Part shown: positions 1-8,025 of the stretch, in pieces
How the letters are laid out: each line of letters opens with the position of its first letter
Numbering within the stretch: position 1 is the stretch's first letter
Source of the DNA: Treponema_I sp045631425
Lineage (GTDB): Bacteria; Spirochaetota; Spirochaetia; Treponematales; Treponemataceae
Direction of reading: 5' to 3'
Assembly: GCA_045631425.1 (NCBI GenBank)
Contig: JAZQUR010000085.1
Coordinates: forward strand, 55,324 to 119,323
Length of the DNA: 64,000 bases
Program-made: the position numbers and the translations under genes
The notes under the pieces: model-generated
The model's input: only the letters and a program-made list of their open reading frames with translations
Told to the model about the DNA's origin: nothing
Database searches by the model: none

Positions 1-1734
1 AAATCCGTTTAATATTTCGTTTTGTTGCTCTTCATCAACTTTTGAGTGAACTAAGGCGCATTTATATTCTGGGTAAACTTGTTGGCTTAAAAATGCATAC
101 ATTTCTTCTGCGGATTTTAGAGGCATTACTCGGTTTTCGCTTTCTTGCGGGTCAACTTCTTCTCCCTCAATCAAGGGATAAACAAAATATGCTTGATGGC
201 CTTTTTGAAGTTCTTGACGAACAGCCTCGTAAACTTTGAATTCGTTGCCCTGAGCTGTAAGGTGAGTTGTAATAGGCTTTCGCCCAGATGGCATGGTTTT
301 TATAGTTGAAACGTCCAAATCCCCAAAAATTGTTAGAGCTAAAGTTTGGGGAATTGGAGTGGCGCTCATCAAAAGTAAATCTGGTTGTCGAGGAAGCTCT
401 CCATTTTTCATTTTGTCCATTTGATCTAGGGATGTTCGACCTTTGTCCAAAATGGCACTTCGTTGAACTACTCCGAAGCGATGTTGCTCATCAATTACAA
501 CAAATCGCAAATTTTTATATTGTATGCTTTGTGAAAATAAAGCATGTGTACCAATCACAATATCAACTAAGCCTGATTTTAGCGCGTTTAGCAAAGTTTT
601 CCGCCCAGCAGTGTTTATATTGCCTGTTAAAAATGCAATTCGCACATTTAGCGGCTCAAGAATTTTGGAAGCATTTTCAGCGTGTTGTTTTGAGAGAATT
701 TCCGTTGGTGCAAGGATTGCAACTTGTCCACCGTAGTCGATTGAGCGCAAAGCAAGAAAAAAAGCGGTTAAAGTTTTTCCAGAGCCAACATCCCCTTGTA
801 AAAGTCTTGCCATTCGAAATGGATTGTCGTCTTTTATCACTTGAGATTCTGACAAATCCATATCAATGTTCATTTCGTAAATAACTTTTTTCTGGTCCTC
901 GGTTAGAGGGAAGGGAAGACGTTGATATAGAAGTTTTTGTCGTGGCGAAAGTGAAGATTCAAAATCCTTTGGAGGTTCCTTTGAACAAAGCGTTTCTATG
1001 TTTTTTTTTCGCTGTTTTGCTCTTTCTAAAACTGTTTTTTGGAAATTGTAGAGTTCTTCGTAGATTAGAGTTTTTTTTGCATCTAAAGCTTCTTGCATAT
1101 TTTCTGGTTTGTGCATTTTGAAAATAGCGTCGTTTTTAGAAAGCAAATTTCTCTTTTGCATGATATTTTCAGGAATTTCGTTTTCGATGCCTTTGCAATA
1201 TTGAGTTAAAGCTTTATCAATTACTTTTCGAAGTTGAAGTTGAGTTAATCCTTGGGTTAATGGATAAATTGGTAAAACTTTTGAGTTTGGAACTTCTGTA
1301 TTTCTGTAGTCGTCGATAGAAGTGTCTTGTGCGATACATTCTGCATCGAAACTTGTGCACTGTAGTTCGCCGTATCTTAGGACAAACTTTCCGGTGACGG
1401 AAATCACAGAGTTTTCAGGTAGTGTTTTTGCAAGAAATGGTCGGTTAAAGCAAACTAAAGCGGCGGTTCCAGTTCCGTCATCAATTCGGATACGGAGAGT
1501 TCGCATTTTTCCGTATCCAAAATATTCGTGGCTAAGAACCTGTGCAATAGTATGAACTTTTCCTGTGTTAAACTGACTTATGCTGATTTTTTTTGTTCTA
1601 TCTTCAAAATCTCTTGGCCAATAGGATAATAAGTCTGCAACGGTAAAAATCCCAACTTTTGCCAAAGTTTTCGCCATTGTAGGACCAATTCCCGAAAGAG
1701 AAGAAACAGGTGTTTCAATTGAAGATAATTTCAT
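1..1734 (-). CDS. recG: ATP-dependent DNA helicase RecG, C-terminus beyond window
   Basis: Superfamily 2 helicase that remodels stalled replication forks and branched recombination intermediates. I read it by translating the minus strand from the ATG at 1734. The first 578 residues are present; RecG is usually about 680-700, so roughly the last 110 are off the left edge. The N-terminal wedge/OB domain is followed by Walker A GDVGSGKT (about residue 313), the DEQH box (about 415) and the motif III segment MSATPIPQT (about 457). The N-terminus reads MKLSSIETPVSSLSGIGP, including the helix-hairpin-helix-like SGIGP that is typical of RecG. It is 20 bp downstream of yggT on the same strand and is probably co-transcribed with it. 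Confidence 0.95.
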   Translation of the reverse strand, partial: MKLSSIETPVSSLSGIGPTMAKTLAKVGIFTVADLLSYWPRDFEDRTKKISISQFNTGKVHTIAQVLSHEYFGYGKMRTLRIRIDDGTGTAALVCFNRPFLAKTLPENSVISVTGKFVLRYGELQCTSFDAECIAQDTSIDDYRNTEVPNSKVLPIYPLTQGLTQLQLRKVIDKALTQYCKGIENEIPENIMQKRNLLSKNDAIFKMHKPENMQEALDAKKTLIYEELYNFQKTVLERAKQRKKNIETLCSKEPPKDFESSLSPRQKLLYQRLPFPLTEDQKKVIYEMNIDMDLSESQVIKDDNPFRMARLLQGDVGSGKTLTAFFLALRSIDYGGQVAILAPTEILSKQHAENASKILEPLNVRIAFLTGNINTAGRKTLLNALKSGLVDIVIGTHALFSQSIQYKNLRFVVIDEQHRFGVVQRSAILDKGRTSLDQMDKMKNGELPRQPDLLLMSATPIPQTLALTIFGDLDVSTIKTMPSGRKPITTHLTAQGNEFKVYEAVRQELQKGHQAYFVYPLIEGEEVDPQESENRVMPLKSAEEMYAFLSQQVYPEYKCALVHSKVDEEQQNEILNGF

Positions 1735-1754
1735 ATATCAGTTAGAGTTAAAAA

Positions 1755-2339
1755 TTAGAATGGTAAAAATGTTAATAATTTTGCTACTAATCCAAAAATC
1801 CAACTACCAACAATTTGGAGTAAGATACTTGCAACAAGTGTGATTCCAAGACCCATTTTGTTTGAAACAATTTTGTCTTTGAAAACAATGCTTGTAACTT
1901 TTGATTGAACTGGATAAATAATTCTGTCCAAATTTGTCCAAAGGGAAGATGAATAATCTTTTTTTAGCAATGCTACGATAAGACGGATTAAAAGCAAAAT
2001 GTTGTAAACTGTTAAAATACTTGAAATTGCAGTCCAACACACTTGGATAATTGATGCAATTAGATATCCAACTGAAAATCCACCGTAAAATAACATTTGG
2101 TTGATTAAACTTGATGCAATACTTAGAACACCGATTGCTACGATTGGAGAAAAGTCGATAGCACCAATTTGTAGGAATCTGATTTTTCTAAAAATATTTA
2201 GATATGGGTCGCAAACTTTTGATAAAAATTGACCAAAAGCGGAGTAGTTTAATTCTGGTAACCAAGTTAAAACAATGCGAATAATACATAAAAGTGTGTA
2301 AATTGAAATCACTGATGTAATTAATCTAAAAAGAAACAT
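1755..2339 (-). CDS. yggT: YggT family integral membrane protein
   Basis: A 194-residue protein with two tandem YggT units and about four membrane segments. The first unit has the family pattern: an Arg-rich turn, TWLPE, DPYLNIFRKIRFLQIGAIDFSP, then a hydrophobic helix. A second, weaker unit (DRIIYPVQ) follows near residue 140. YggT proteins are linked to osmotic or ion homeostasis and to membrane organisation, but their molecular role is not settled. The start has AGAGG seven bases upstream. The untranslated region above it is the four-hairpin repeat at 2368-2500. recG follows 20 bp downstream. Confidence 0.9.
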   Translation of the reverse strand: MFLFRLITSVISIYTLLCIIRIVLTWLPELNYSAFGQFLSKVCDPYLNIFRKIRFLQIGAIDFSPIVAIGVLSIASSLINQMLFYGGFSVGYLIASIIQVCWTAISSILTVYNILLLIRLIVALLKKDYSSSLWTNLDRIIYPVQSKVTSIVFKDKIVSNKMGLGITLVASILLQIVGSWIFGLVAKLLTFLPF

Positions 2340-2367
2340 ATTTATACCTCTTATAAAAAGTTAATGA

Positions 2368-2500
2368 GGAAATATCAATTTCCGAATAAACTTTTTTGCG
2401 CTGTTTTGTAACGTAGTGAAAAACAGCAAAAGATATGATAGTTTGCAACGCAAACTTTAGGAATAAACACTTCGACGCAATTTCAGGAGAAGTGTTTATT
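2368..2500 (-). repeat. Four-hairpin leader element, copy A (upstream of yggT)
   Basis: Four successive inverted repeats lie just upstream of yggT. In plus coordinates they are 2462-2500 (12-bp perfect stem, ends AACACTTC/GAAGTGTT), 2440-2456 (AGTTTGC/GCAAACT), 2400-2427 (GCTGTTTT/AAAACAGC) and 2368-2383 (GGAAAT/ATTTCC). Read on the minus strand, the block aligns without gaps to 38034-38133: I count 77 identities in the 100 positions from 2500 downward. It then continues into a nearly identical last hairpin. It ends 28 nt before the yggT ATG, so it probably forms part of the 5' UTR. Confidence 0.75.
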
Positions 2501-2560
2501 TATAATTCTTTGTTTTCCTTAACAATTTTATTATATCGTTTTTTTCGATATTGTAAATAT

Positions 2561-5500
2561 TTAACTTTTCCATACTTCCACGATGCCTGGAAGTGTGGCG
2601 ATTTCTTCAAGAACTTCATCGCTAGAAGAAATCTTTGTACTAGGACTAGCTGTTAATGTGTATGATTTTCCAAATATATCTATATGAAAATATACTGAAC
2701 AATTGCCTTCAAGTCCAAACAAATAATCTTGTAATCCACGAAGTTCTTTCTCAGATACGAGATTTTCTCTGAATCTAATGTGAACTTCTTGAATTGATTT
2801 TTCCTGCAATTCATTTGGGTTAAGCACTTCATCAACTAGCAAGGATGGATATTCACGGCTTTTGTCGATTTTTCCAGTTAATGCCACAACTGCATCTGGT
2901 GTGATTACAGAGCTGTATTTTTCCCATGTTTTTGGGAAGAATGTTATGTCTAAAGTGCCGTCAAAGTCTTCTAGTTTTGCAAAAGCCATTGGTGCACCTT
3001 TTTTTGTAACAATTGTGCGAATTTCTTTTATCATCCCAATGATGGTATAAGGTTTGTCTGGCTGTGTTCTTGAAATACCTGATGTTTGCAAATTGGTACA
3101 TCGACTGATTGTTGTTTTAAACTGATCAAGTGGGTGTCCTGAAATGTAAAAGCCTAAAAGCTCTTTTTCTACAGCAAGTTTTTCTAGAGGAGTCCAGTCT
3201 GGTGTGTCTACAAAAACAAAATCCACAAATTCTTTGATACCTGCTTCTTCAAAAAGACTGATTGCACCGTATTGGTTTGCTTCTTTTATCTTTTCAACGT
3301 GATTTATGGCGTTTTCCATGTTTGAAAGAAGCAATGGTCGGCTTTGACCAAGATTGTCAAATGCACCAGTTTTGATAAGAAGTTCGATAGGTTTTTTACC
3401 AACGCTTCTAATATCAACTCTTTCAAGGAAGTCCATAAAACTTTTGTAAGGTCCGTCTTTTTTGCGTTTTTCAACGATTTCCTCTGCAGCACCTTCTCCA
3501 AGACCTTTGATTCCCATAAGTCCGTAAACGATTCTTCCATCAACTACGTCGAAAACTTTGTCAGAGCGGTTTACATCCGGTGGGTCAATGGCAAGACCCA
3601 TGGCTCGACCTTCTGCAATATATTGTGGAACCTTGTCCGTAGAGGTGATTTCGTTTGTTAAGTTGGCTGCAATAAATTCTGCAGGAAAGTGTGCTTTTAA
3701 ATATCCTGTGCGATATGCAACAACTGAATAGGCTGCTGCGTGAGATTTGTTAAATCCGTACCCAGCAAATGGAACCATGATTTCAAAGATTTCTTCTGCG
3801 TGTTCTTTGGTAAACCCTTGTTTTAATGCACCTTCAACGAACTCTTCTTTTTTCTGCATCAAAACTTCTAGTTTTTTCTTACCCATAGCACGACGAAGCA
3901 TATCAGCGCCACCAAGTGAGAATCCTGCAATTCTCTGAGCAACTTGCATAACCTGTTCTTGGTAAACCATAACCCCGTATGTTTCTTTTAGTAAGTCTTC
4001 AAGACATGGGTCAGGATAGTGAACTGTTTCTGGTTTCCATTTTCCGTCAATGTATTGCGGGATGTAATCCATAGGACCAGGACGATACAAAGCGTTCAAA
4101 GCAACAAGCTCTTCAACACAACGAGGCTGAAGTTGCTTCATGATTTTTTGCATACCGGGACTTTCAAACTGGAAAATCGCAACTGCTTCACCACGACAGA
4201 ACAAGTCAAAGGTTTTTTCGTCGTCGATAGGAGCTTCATTTGTATCAAAATTTTCAAATCCTGGTCGCTTTCTAATAATTTGCTCTGCGTATTTTATAAG
4301 AGTTAAAGTTTTTAGCCCCAAATAGTCCATTTTTACAAGCCCACATGGCTCGATAATATCCATTGTGTATTGAACTGCAACTTTTCCAGTTTTAGAATCC
4401 TTGTAAACAGGAGCCCAATCAGGCAAAGCTGAACGACCAATAACGATACCAGAAGCGTGAAGGGAAGTGTTTCTGTTTACGTCTTCAAGTTTGTAACAGA
4501 TTTCAAACAATTTTTGATATTTTGGCTCATCTTTATATGGAATAAGTTGACCAAAATCAGGGTGTTTTTCATCTGGTTCTTTAAAAGCATCTGCTAGGTG
4601 AACTTTTGCCCCTTCTGGAATGCACTTTTTTAGCATATTCACTTCAGAAAGTGGAATGCCCAAAGCTCGGCCAACGTCAGCCAAAACTGCTTTTGGTTTT
4701 AGCGTTCCAAAGGTGATAATGTGACCAACTTGAGGATCTCCGTATTTTTCACGAGTATATTCGATAACACGTTGACGGCCTTCGAAGCACATGTCAACGT
4801 CAAAGTCGGGCATGGAAACACGTTCTGGATTTAGGAAGCGTTCAAAAATCAACCCGTATTTAAATGGGTCAATATCTGTGATTGTCATGGCGTAAGCAAC
4901 AAGGGAACCTGCCCCTGAACCACGCCCCGGTCCGATTGGAACTCCGTTATTTTTTGACCAGTTGATAAAATCCCAAACAATCAAAAAGTAGCCTGAAAAT
5001 CCCATTTGGAAAATGATACCAAGTTCGTATTCTGCACGTTTTCTAATTTCTTCAGTAATTGTGCCATATCTTTTTTCAAGACCGGTGTAAACTAAGTGCC
5101 GAACATAATCATCTTGATTTTTGAATTCTGGTGGAATCTCGTAAACTGGCAAACAATCTTTTAATTGTTCAGTTTTATATTGAGGAATTGTTAAATCGCA
5201 CATGTCAGCGATTTTTTTTGTATTTGTGATTAATTCTGGTAAGTCTGGATATAAAGCTGCCATTTCTGCACCAGTTTTCATGTAATAAACTGGGCCTCCT
5301 GGCATTTTCCCGTGAGGTTCTGATTGAAGTTTTTTACGTCCGATACAAACTAGGATATCTTGAGCTTCTGCATCATCTTCATCAACGTAGTGAATATCGT
5401 TTGTTACAACCATTGGAATATCAAATTTTCGTGCAATGGCAACAAGTTTTGGCGCAACACGATCTTCATCATCAATTCCGTGTTTTTGAAGCTCAATGTA

Positions 5501-6058
5501 AAAATGGTCTTTTCCAAAAATTTCAGAATAAGTTTGTACCATTTTTTCAGCTTCTTCATCTTTTCCAGCCAATAAAAGCTGTGGAAGTTGCCCTGCCACA
5601 CAGGCTGTAAGACAAATTAGCCCCTCAGAATATTGGCGAATAAGTTCTTCATCAATTCGGGGTTTGTAATACATACCTTCAGTGTAAGAAAGACTTGTAA
5701 GATAGCAAAGATTTTTGTATCCCTGAACATTTTTAGCAATCAAAATTAAGTGATAATATTTGTTTCCTTCTTCAGTTCCCTTTCGCTCCTTACGACTACC
5801 ACCTGCAACATAAAATTCGCACCCAACAAGTGGATTAATGCCTTCTTTATGACAAAGCTGCTCAAAGCGCAAAGCCCCAAACATATTTCCGTGGTCAGTT
5901 AAAGCCAAGGCACTCATGCCAAGTTCCTTTGCTCGTTTTACAAGTTTAGTGATTTTAGAAGCACCGTCTAAAAGAGAATAATCAGAGTGTACGTGAAGGT
6001 GAACAAAGTCATCCTTTGGGATTTCTGTTTGTTCAGTATTTTCAATATTATCAGCCAT
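2561..6058 (-). CDS. dnaE: DNA polymerase III alpha subunit (DnaE)
   Basis: The replicative polymerase catalytic subunit, 1165 residues from the chosen start. It begins with a PHP domain (HLHVHSDYSLLDGA). The polymerase palm has GPGRGSGAGSLVAYAM and the catalytic aspartates in PDFDVDMC. Later come NALYRPGPM, MVYQEQVMQVA, GYGFNKSHAAAYS, a helix-hairpin-helix region near GIKGLGEGAAEEIVEKR, and an OB fold near YTIIGMIKEI. I place the start at ATG 6058 (MADNIENTEQ), not at the upstream ATG at 6115. A TATAAT box at 6065-6070 (minus strand) ends 6 nt before this ATG and there is no Shine-Dalgarno, so the mRNA may be leaderless. Confidence 0.97.
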   Translation of the reverse strand: MADNIENTEQTEIPKDDFVHLHVHSDYSLLDGASKITKLVKRAKELGMSALALTDHGNMFGALRFEQLCHKEGINPLVGCEFYVAGGSRKERKGTEEGNKYYHLILIAKNVQGYKNLCYLTSLSYTEGMYYKPRIDEELIRQYSEGLICLTACVAGQLPQLLLAGKDEEAEKMVQTYSEIFGKDHFYIELQKHGIDDEDRVAPKLVAIARKFDIPMVVTNDIHYVDEDDAEAQDILVCIGRKKLQSEPHGKMPGGPVYYMKTGAEMAALYPDLPELITNTKKIADMCDLTIPQYKTEQLKDCLPVYEIPPEFKNQDDYVRHLVYTGLEKRYGTITEEIRKRAEYELGIIFQMGFSGYFLIVWDFINWSKNNGVPIGPGRGSGAGSLVAYAMTITDIDPFKYGLIFERFLNPERVSMPDFDVDMCFEGRQRVIEYTREKYGDPQVGHIITFGTLKPKAVLADVGRALGIPLSEVNMLKKCIPEGAKVHLADAFKEPDEKHPDFGQLIPYKDEPKYQKLFEICYKLEDVNRNTSLHASGIVIGRSALPDWAPVYKDSKTGKVAVQYTMDIIEPCGLVKMDYLGLKTLTLIKYAEQIIRKRPGFENFDTNEAPIDDEKTFDLFCRGEAVAIFQFESPGMQKIMKQLQPRCVEELVALNALYRPGPMDYIPQYIDGKWKPETVHYPDPCLEDLLKETYGVMVYQEQVMQVAQRIAGFSLGGADMLRRAMGKKKLEVLMQKKEEFVEGALKQGFTKEHAEEIFEIMVPFAGYGFNKSHAAAYSVVAYRTGYLKAHFPAEFIAANLTNEITSTDKVPQYIAEGRAMGLAIDPPDVNRSDKVFDVVDGRIVYGLMGIKGLGEGAAEEIVEKRKKDGPYKSFMDFLERVDIRSVGKKPIELLIKTGAFDNLGQSRPLLLSNMENAINHVEKIKEANQYGAISLFEEAGIKEFVDFVFVDTPDWTPLEKLAVEKELLGFYISGHPLDQFKTTISRCTNLQTSGISRTQPDKPYTIIGMIKEIRTIVTKKGAPMAFAKLEDFDGTLDITFFPKTWEKYSSVITPDAVVALTGKIDKSREYPSLLVDEVLNPNELQEKSIQEVHIRFRENLVSEKELRGLQDYLFGLEGNCSVYFHIDIFGKSYTLTASPSTKISSSDEVLEEIATLPGIVEVWKS

Positions 6059-6115
6059 AATTGCATTATAGCATTTTTTAGGGAAAATGTATTGCTTTTT
6101 GGAAATATTATGCAA

Positions 6116-6399
6116 GGATTTTTAGGAAGTAAGTTGAAAAAAAATTAGGTTGGTTTGATTTTGCTCACCAAACGAAGATACAGAAAGTGTATTTAAACTT
6201 GCAGGGATTCCAAAGGGGTGCAACTCCCTTTGGTCGTTCTTTTGGGAAGAGAGGGAGTATGAGGGAGAGAAACCCTTTTTATCGAAAAAAAGGGTTTCTC
6301 TCCCTCATAAAGTTTCCCAGCTTTTTCAAAGCTGACTCCTCCCAAAGTCTTGGGAAAAATCAACCTCGTTTTTTCAAAACATTTTTTTTCAAAAAATGT
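6116..6399. repeat. Intergenic block of stacked inverted repeats
   Basis: About 280 bp between dnaE and the Band 7 gene hold no convincing ORF but several strong palindromes. 6210-6233 pairs CCAAAGGG with CCCTTTGG. 6261-6280 pairs perfectly with 6287-6306, a 20-bp stem with a 6-nt loop. 6315-6355 contains CAGCTTT/AAAGCTG nested inside TTTCCC/GGGAAA. 6377-6401 pairs AAACATTTTTT with AAAAAATGTTT and overlaps the stop codon of the Band 7 gene. None has a clear downstream T-run on the strand where one is needed, so simple intrinsic termination does not explain them. They may be repetitive intergenic palindromes or mRNA-stabilising structures. Confidence 0.6.
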
Positions 6400-7281
6400 T
6401 TAACCTTTCACTGTTTCAGAAATCGCAGAAATTGTTCCTGCTAAATTTTGAATATCTGATGGAATAATAATTTTTGTTGCTTTTCCGTCGGCGGCTTTTT
6501 CAAAGGCTTCAAAACTTCTTAGTTTTAGAACAGCTTCATCAAGACCAACAGATTTTATCATTGCAAGACCGTCTGCTGTTGCTTTTTGGATTGCAAGAAT
6601 AGCTTCAGCTTCACCCTTTGCTTTTTGGATTTGTGATTCTTTTTCAGCTTCAGCTTCCAAAATCAATGCAGCTTTTTTACCTTCAGCTTCTAGGATTGCA
6701 GATTGTTTGTGACCTTCTGCAATAAGAATTGCTTCACGGCGTTCACGTTCTGCACGCATTTGTTTTTCCATAGCTTCTTGGATTGTTTCTGGTGGAATAA
6801 TGTTTTTAACTTCCACACGATTAACTTTAATTCCCCAAGGGTCTGTTGCTTCATCAAGAATACTTCTCATGCGAGTATTGATAACGTCGCGGCTTGTAAG
6901 AGTTCCGTCAAGTTCAAGTTCGCCAATGATGTTACGAAGTGTTGTAGCAGAAAGATTTTCGATTGCGTTCATTGGATTTTCTACACCGTATGTATACAAT
7001 TTTGGATCTGTGATTTGAAAATAAATAACAGTATCAATCATCATTGTAACGTTATCTTTTGTGATAACAGGTTGTGGTTTGAAATCCAAAACTCTTTCTT
7101 TTAGTGAAACTTTGTTGGCGATTCTGTCAATAACTGGAATTTTAACATGTAGCCCAACTTGCCAAGTGGTTAAATATCCACCAAGACGTTCCATAATGAA
7201 TGCTTCTGATTGTGGTACGATTCTAATGTTAGCAACAAGTAGAATCAACACAAATACGATTAAACCAATAATAATTCCCAT
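6400..7281 (-). CDS. qmcA: SPFH/Band 7 (stomatin/QmcA-like) membrane protein
   Basis: A 293-residue stomatin-type scaffold. An N-terminal membrane anchor (residues 3-20, GIIIGLIVFVLILLVANI) precedes the SPFH domain (VPQSEAFIMERLGGYL, then IPVIDRI, then the YFQITDP segment). A long Ala/Glu/Lys-rich coiled coil follows (about residues 165-235, EKQMRAERERREAIL onward). Family members form rings or cages in the membrane and regulate FtsH-type proteases or other membrane enzymes. AGGAGG lies upstream of the ATG. nfeD is encoded 41 bp upstream on the same strand; stomatin-NfeD pairs are a common conserved unit. Confidence 0.93.
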   Translation of the reverse strand: MGIIIGLIVFVLILLVANIRIVPQSEAFIMERLGGYLTTWQVGLHVKIPVIDRIANKVSLKERVLDFKPQPVITKDNVTMMIDTVIYFQITDPKLYTYGVENPMNAIENLSATTLRNIIGELELDGTLTSRDVINTRMRSILDEATDPWGIKVNRVEVKNIIPPETIQEAMEKQMRAERERREAILIAEGHKQSAILEAEGKKAALILEAEAEKESQIQKAKGEAEAILAIQKATADGLAMIKSVGLDEAVLKLRSFEAFEKAADGKATKIIIPSDIQNLAGTISAISETVKG

Positions 7282-7322
7282 TTTTTTATTCCTCCTAAAA
7301 TGTGATTTTTAGTTTATCTTCT

Positions 7323-7766
7323 TTATTTTTTAGATACGATAGCTGTTACGCCTTCAATATTTTGTAACAAACATTCTGTTCCTTCTTCTAAATCTTCTTC
7401 AGAAACAGATTTTGCTGTCCAAATTTTCCCATCAATCTTAACTTCGCCTTTTTCAAATTTAGTAATCTTTTTTGTAACTAGGGCGGATTTACCGATTAAT
7501 GCTTCTACGTTTGTTTTTTCTTTGTTAGCATTTAGTTTTTTTACTGCGAATGGACGTGTAAAAATCAAAAGCACAATAGAAATAACAAGCATCAATAATA
7601 CTTGATAGAGAAATGGAATTGGCAAATATGATAAGAAAATCATAGGAACTGAGCCAATCGCAAACCAAATTGTTGTTAATCCAGCTGTAAAAACTTCTAT
7701 TACAGTGAAAATAATAACCATTGAAAGCCAGAACCATGGAAGGTTGTTTAAAATTAAATTCATCAT
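7323..7766 (-). CDS. nfeD: NfeD family membrane protein
   Basis: A short-form NfeD (about 147 residues) with three to four membrane helices followed by a C-terminal OB fold (GKSALVTKKITKFEKGEVKIDGKIWTA, then EGTECLLQNIEGVTAIVSKK). NfeD proteins partner with stomatin-like proteins, here the downstream Band 7 gene. An upstream ATG at 7784 is in frame. I prefer ATG 7766 because a TATAAT box (7773-7778, minus strand) lies between them, 6 nt before 7766. No Shine-Dalgarno is visible, so the message may be leaderless. Confidence 0.88.
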   Translation of the reverse strand: MMNLILNNLPWFWLSMVIIFTVIEVFTAGLTTIWFAIGSVPMIFLSYLPIPFLYQVLLMLVISIVLLIFTRPFAVKKLNANKEKTNVEALIGKSALVTKKITKFEKGEVKIDGKIWTAKSVSEEDLEEGTECLLQNIEGVTAIVSKK

Positions 7767-7842
7767 AAAAATATTATAGTTCATTTTTCTGAAAAATACA
7801 GAATTTTGTGAAAAATATTTATTTTTTATTATTCAATTTCTG

Positions 7843-7871
7843 TTGCATTTTTGTATTTAAAAATATAAAAT
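7843..7871 (+). promoter_or_regulatory. Promoter of corA leader transcript
   Basis: TTGCAT at 7843-7848, a 17-bp spacer and TAAAAT at 7866-7871. This would start a transcript near 7878 and leave a leader of about 148 nt before corA. A predicted sigma-70-type promoter, by eye only. Confidence 0.5.
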
Positions 7872-7877
7872 TAAGCG

Positions 7878-8025
7878 TAAGCGAATTACATTTTATACTT
7901 GTTATGGAGGTGCATTTTATGGACGCGGACCCTAGTAGTAAACGCAATTTTTCTCAAAAAAATCAAAATGCACCGGAGCTTAATATCAGATAAAAAAGCT
8001 TTCTTGTGCATAAAAGGACAAAATT
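7878..8025 (+). promoter_or_regulatory. Candidate structured corA leader with alternative stems
   Basis: The leader has three short segments that can pair in two exclusive ways. GGTGCATTTT (7909-7918) is perfectly complementary to AAAATGCACC (7965-7974), and that stem covers part of the Shine-Dalgarno of a small ORF starting at 7919. The same ATGCAC core (7968-7973) can instead pair with GTGCAT at 8006-8011, helped by AGCTT (7977-7981) with AAGCT, and this second stem ends next to the corA Shine-Dalgarno (8013-8018). This is the layout of a translation-coupled switch. The ligand or trigger is inferred to be Mg2+ from the downstream gene only. Confidence 0.5.
7919..7993 (+). CDS. Putative leader peptide of corA (24 aa)
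   Basis: A 24-codon ORF with a strong Shine-Dalgarno (GGAGGTG, six bases before ATG) ending 32 bp before corA. The peptide begins MDADPSSKRNFSQ and ends APELNIR. The acidic and proline-containing start resembles in kind the E. coli MgtL leader, which begins Met-Glu-Pro-Asp-Pro and destabilises ribosomes at low Mg2+; that resemblance is my inference. Its ribosome-binding site lies in one arm of a 10-bp inverted repeat and its coding sequence contains the other arm. It could be a non-regulatory small ORF, but the spacing, Shine-Dalgarno and structure favour translation. Confidence 0.5.
   Translation: MDADPSSKRNFSQKNQNAPELNIR

Noticed and set aside
306..884. 192-codon plus-strand ORF inside recG
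   Set aside because: The minus strand here encodes the RecG helicase core with all motifs, so the plus ORF is a shadow.
6187..6444. 85-codon ORF across the palindromes between dnaE and Band 7
   Set aside because: The translation just follows the inverted repeats and runs into the Band 7 gene on the other strand; no ribosome site.
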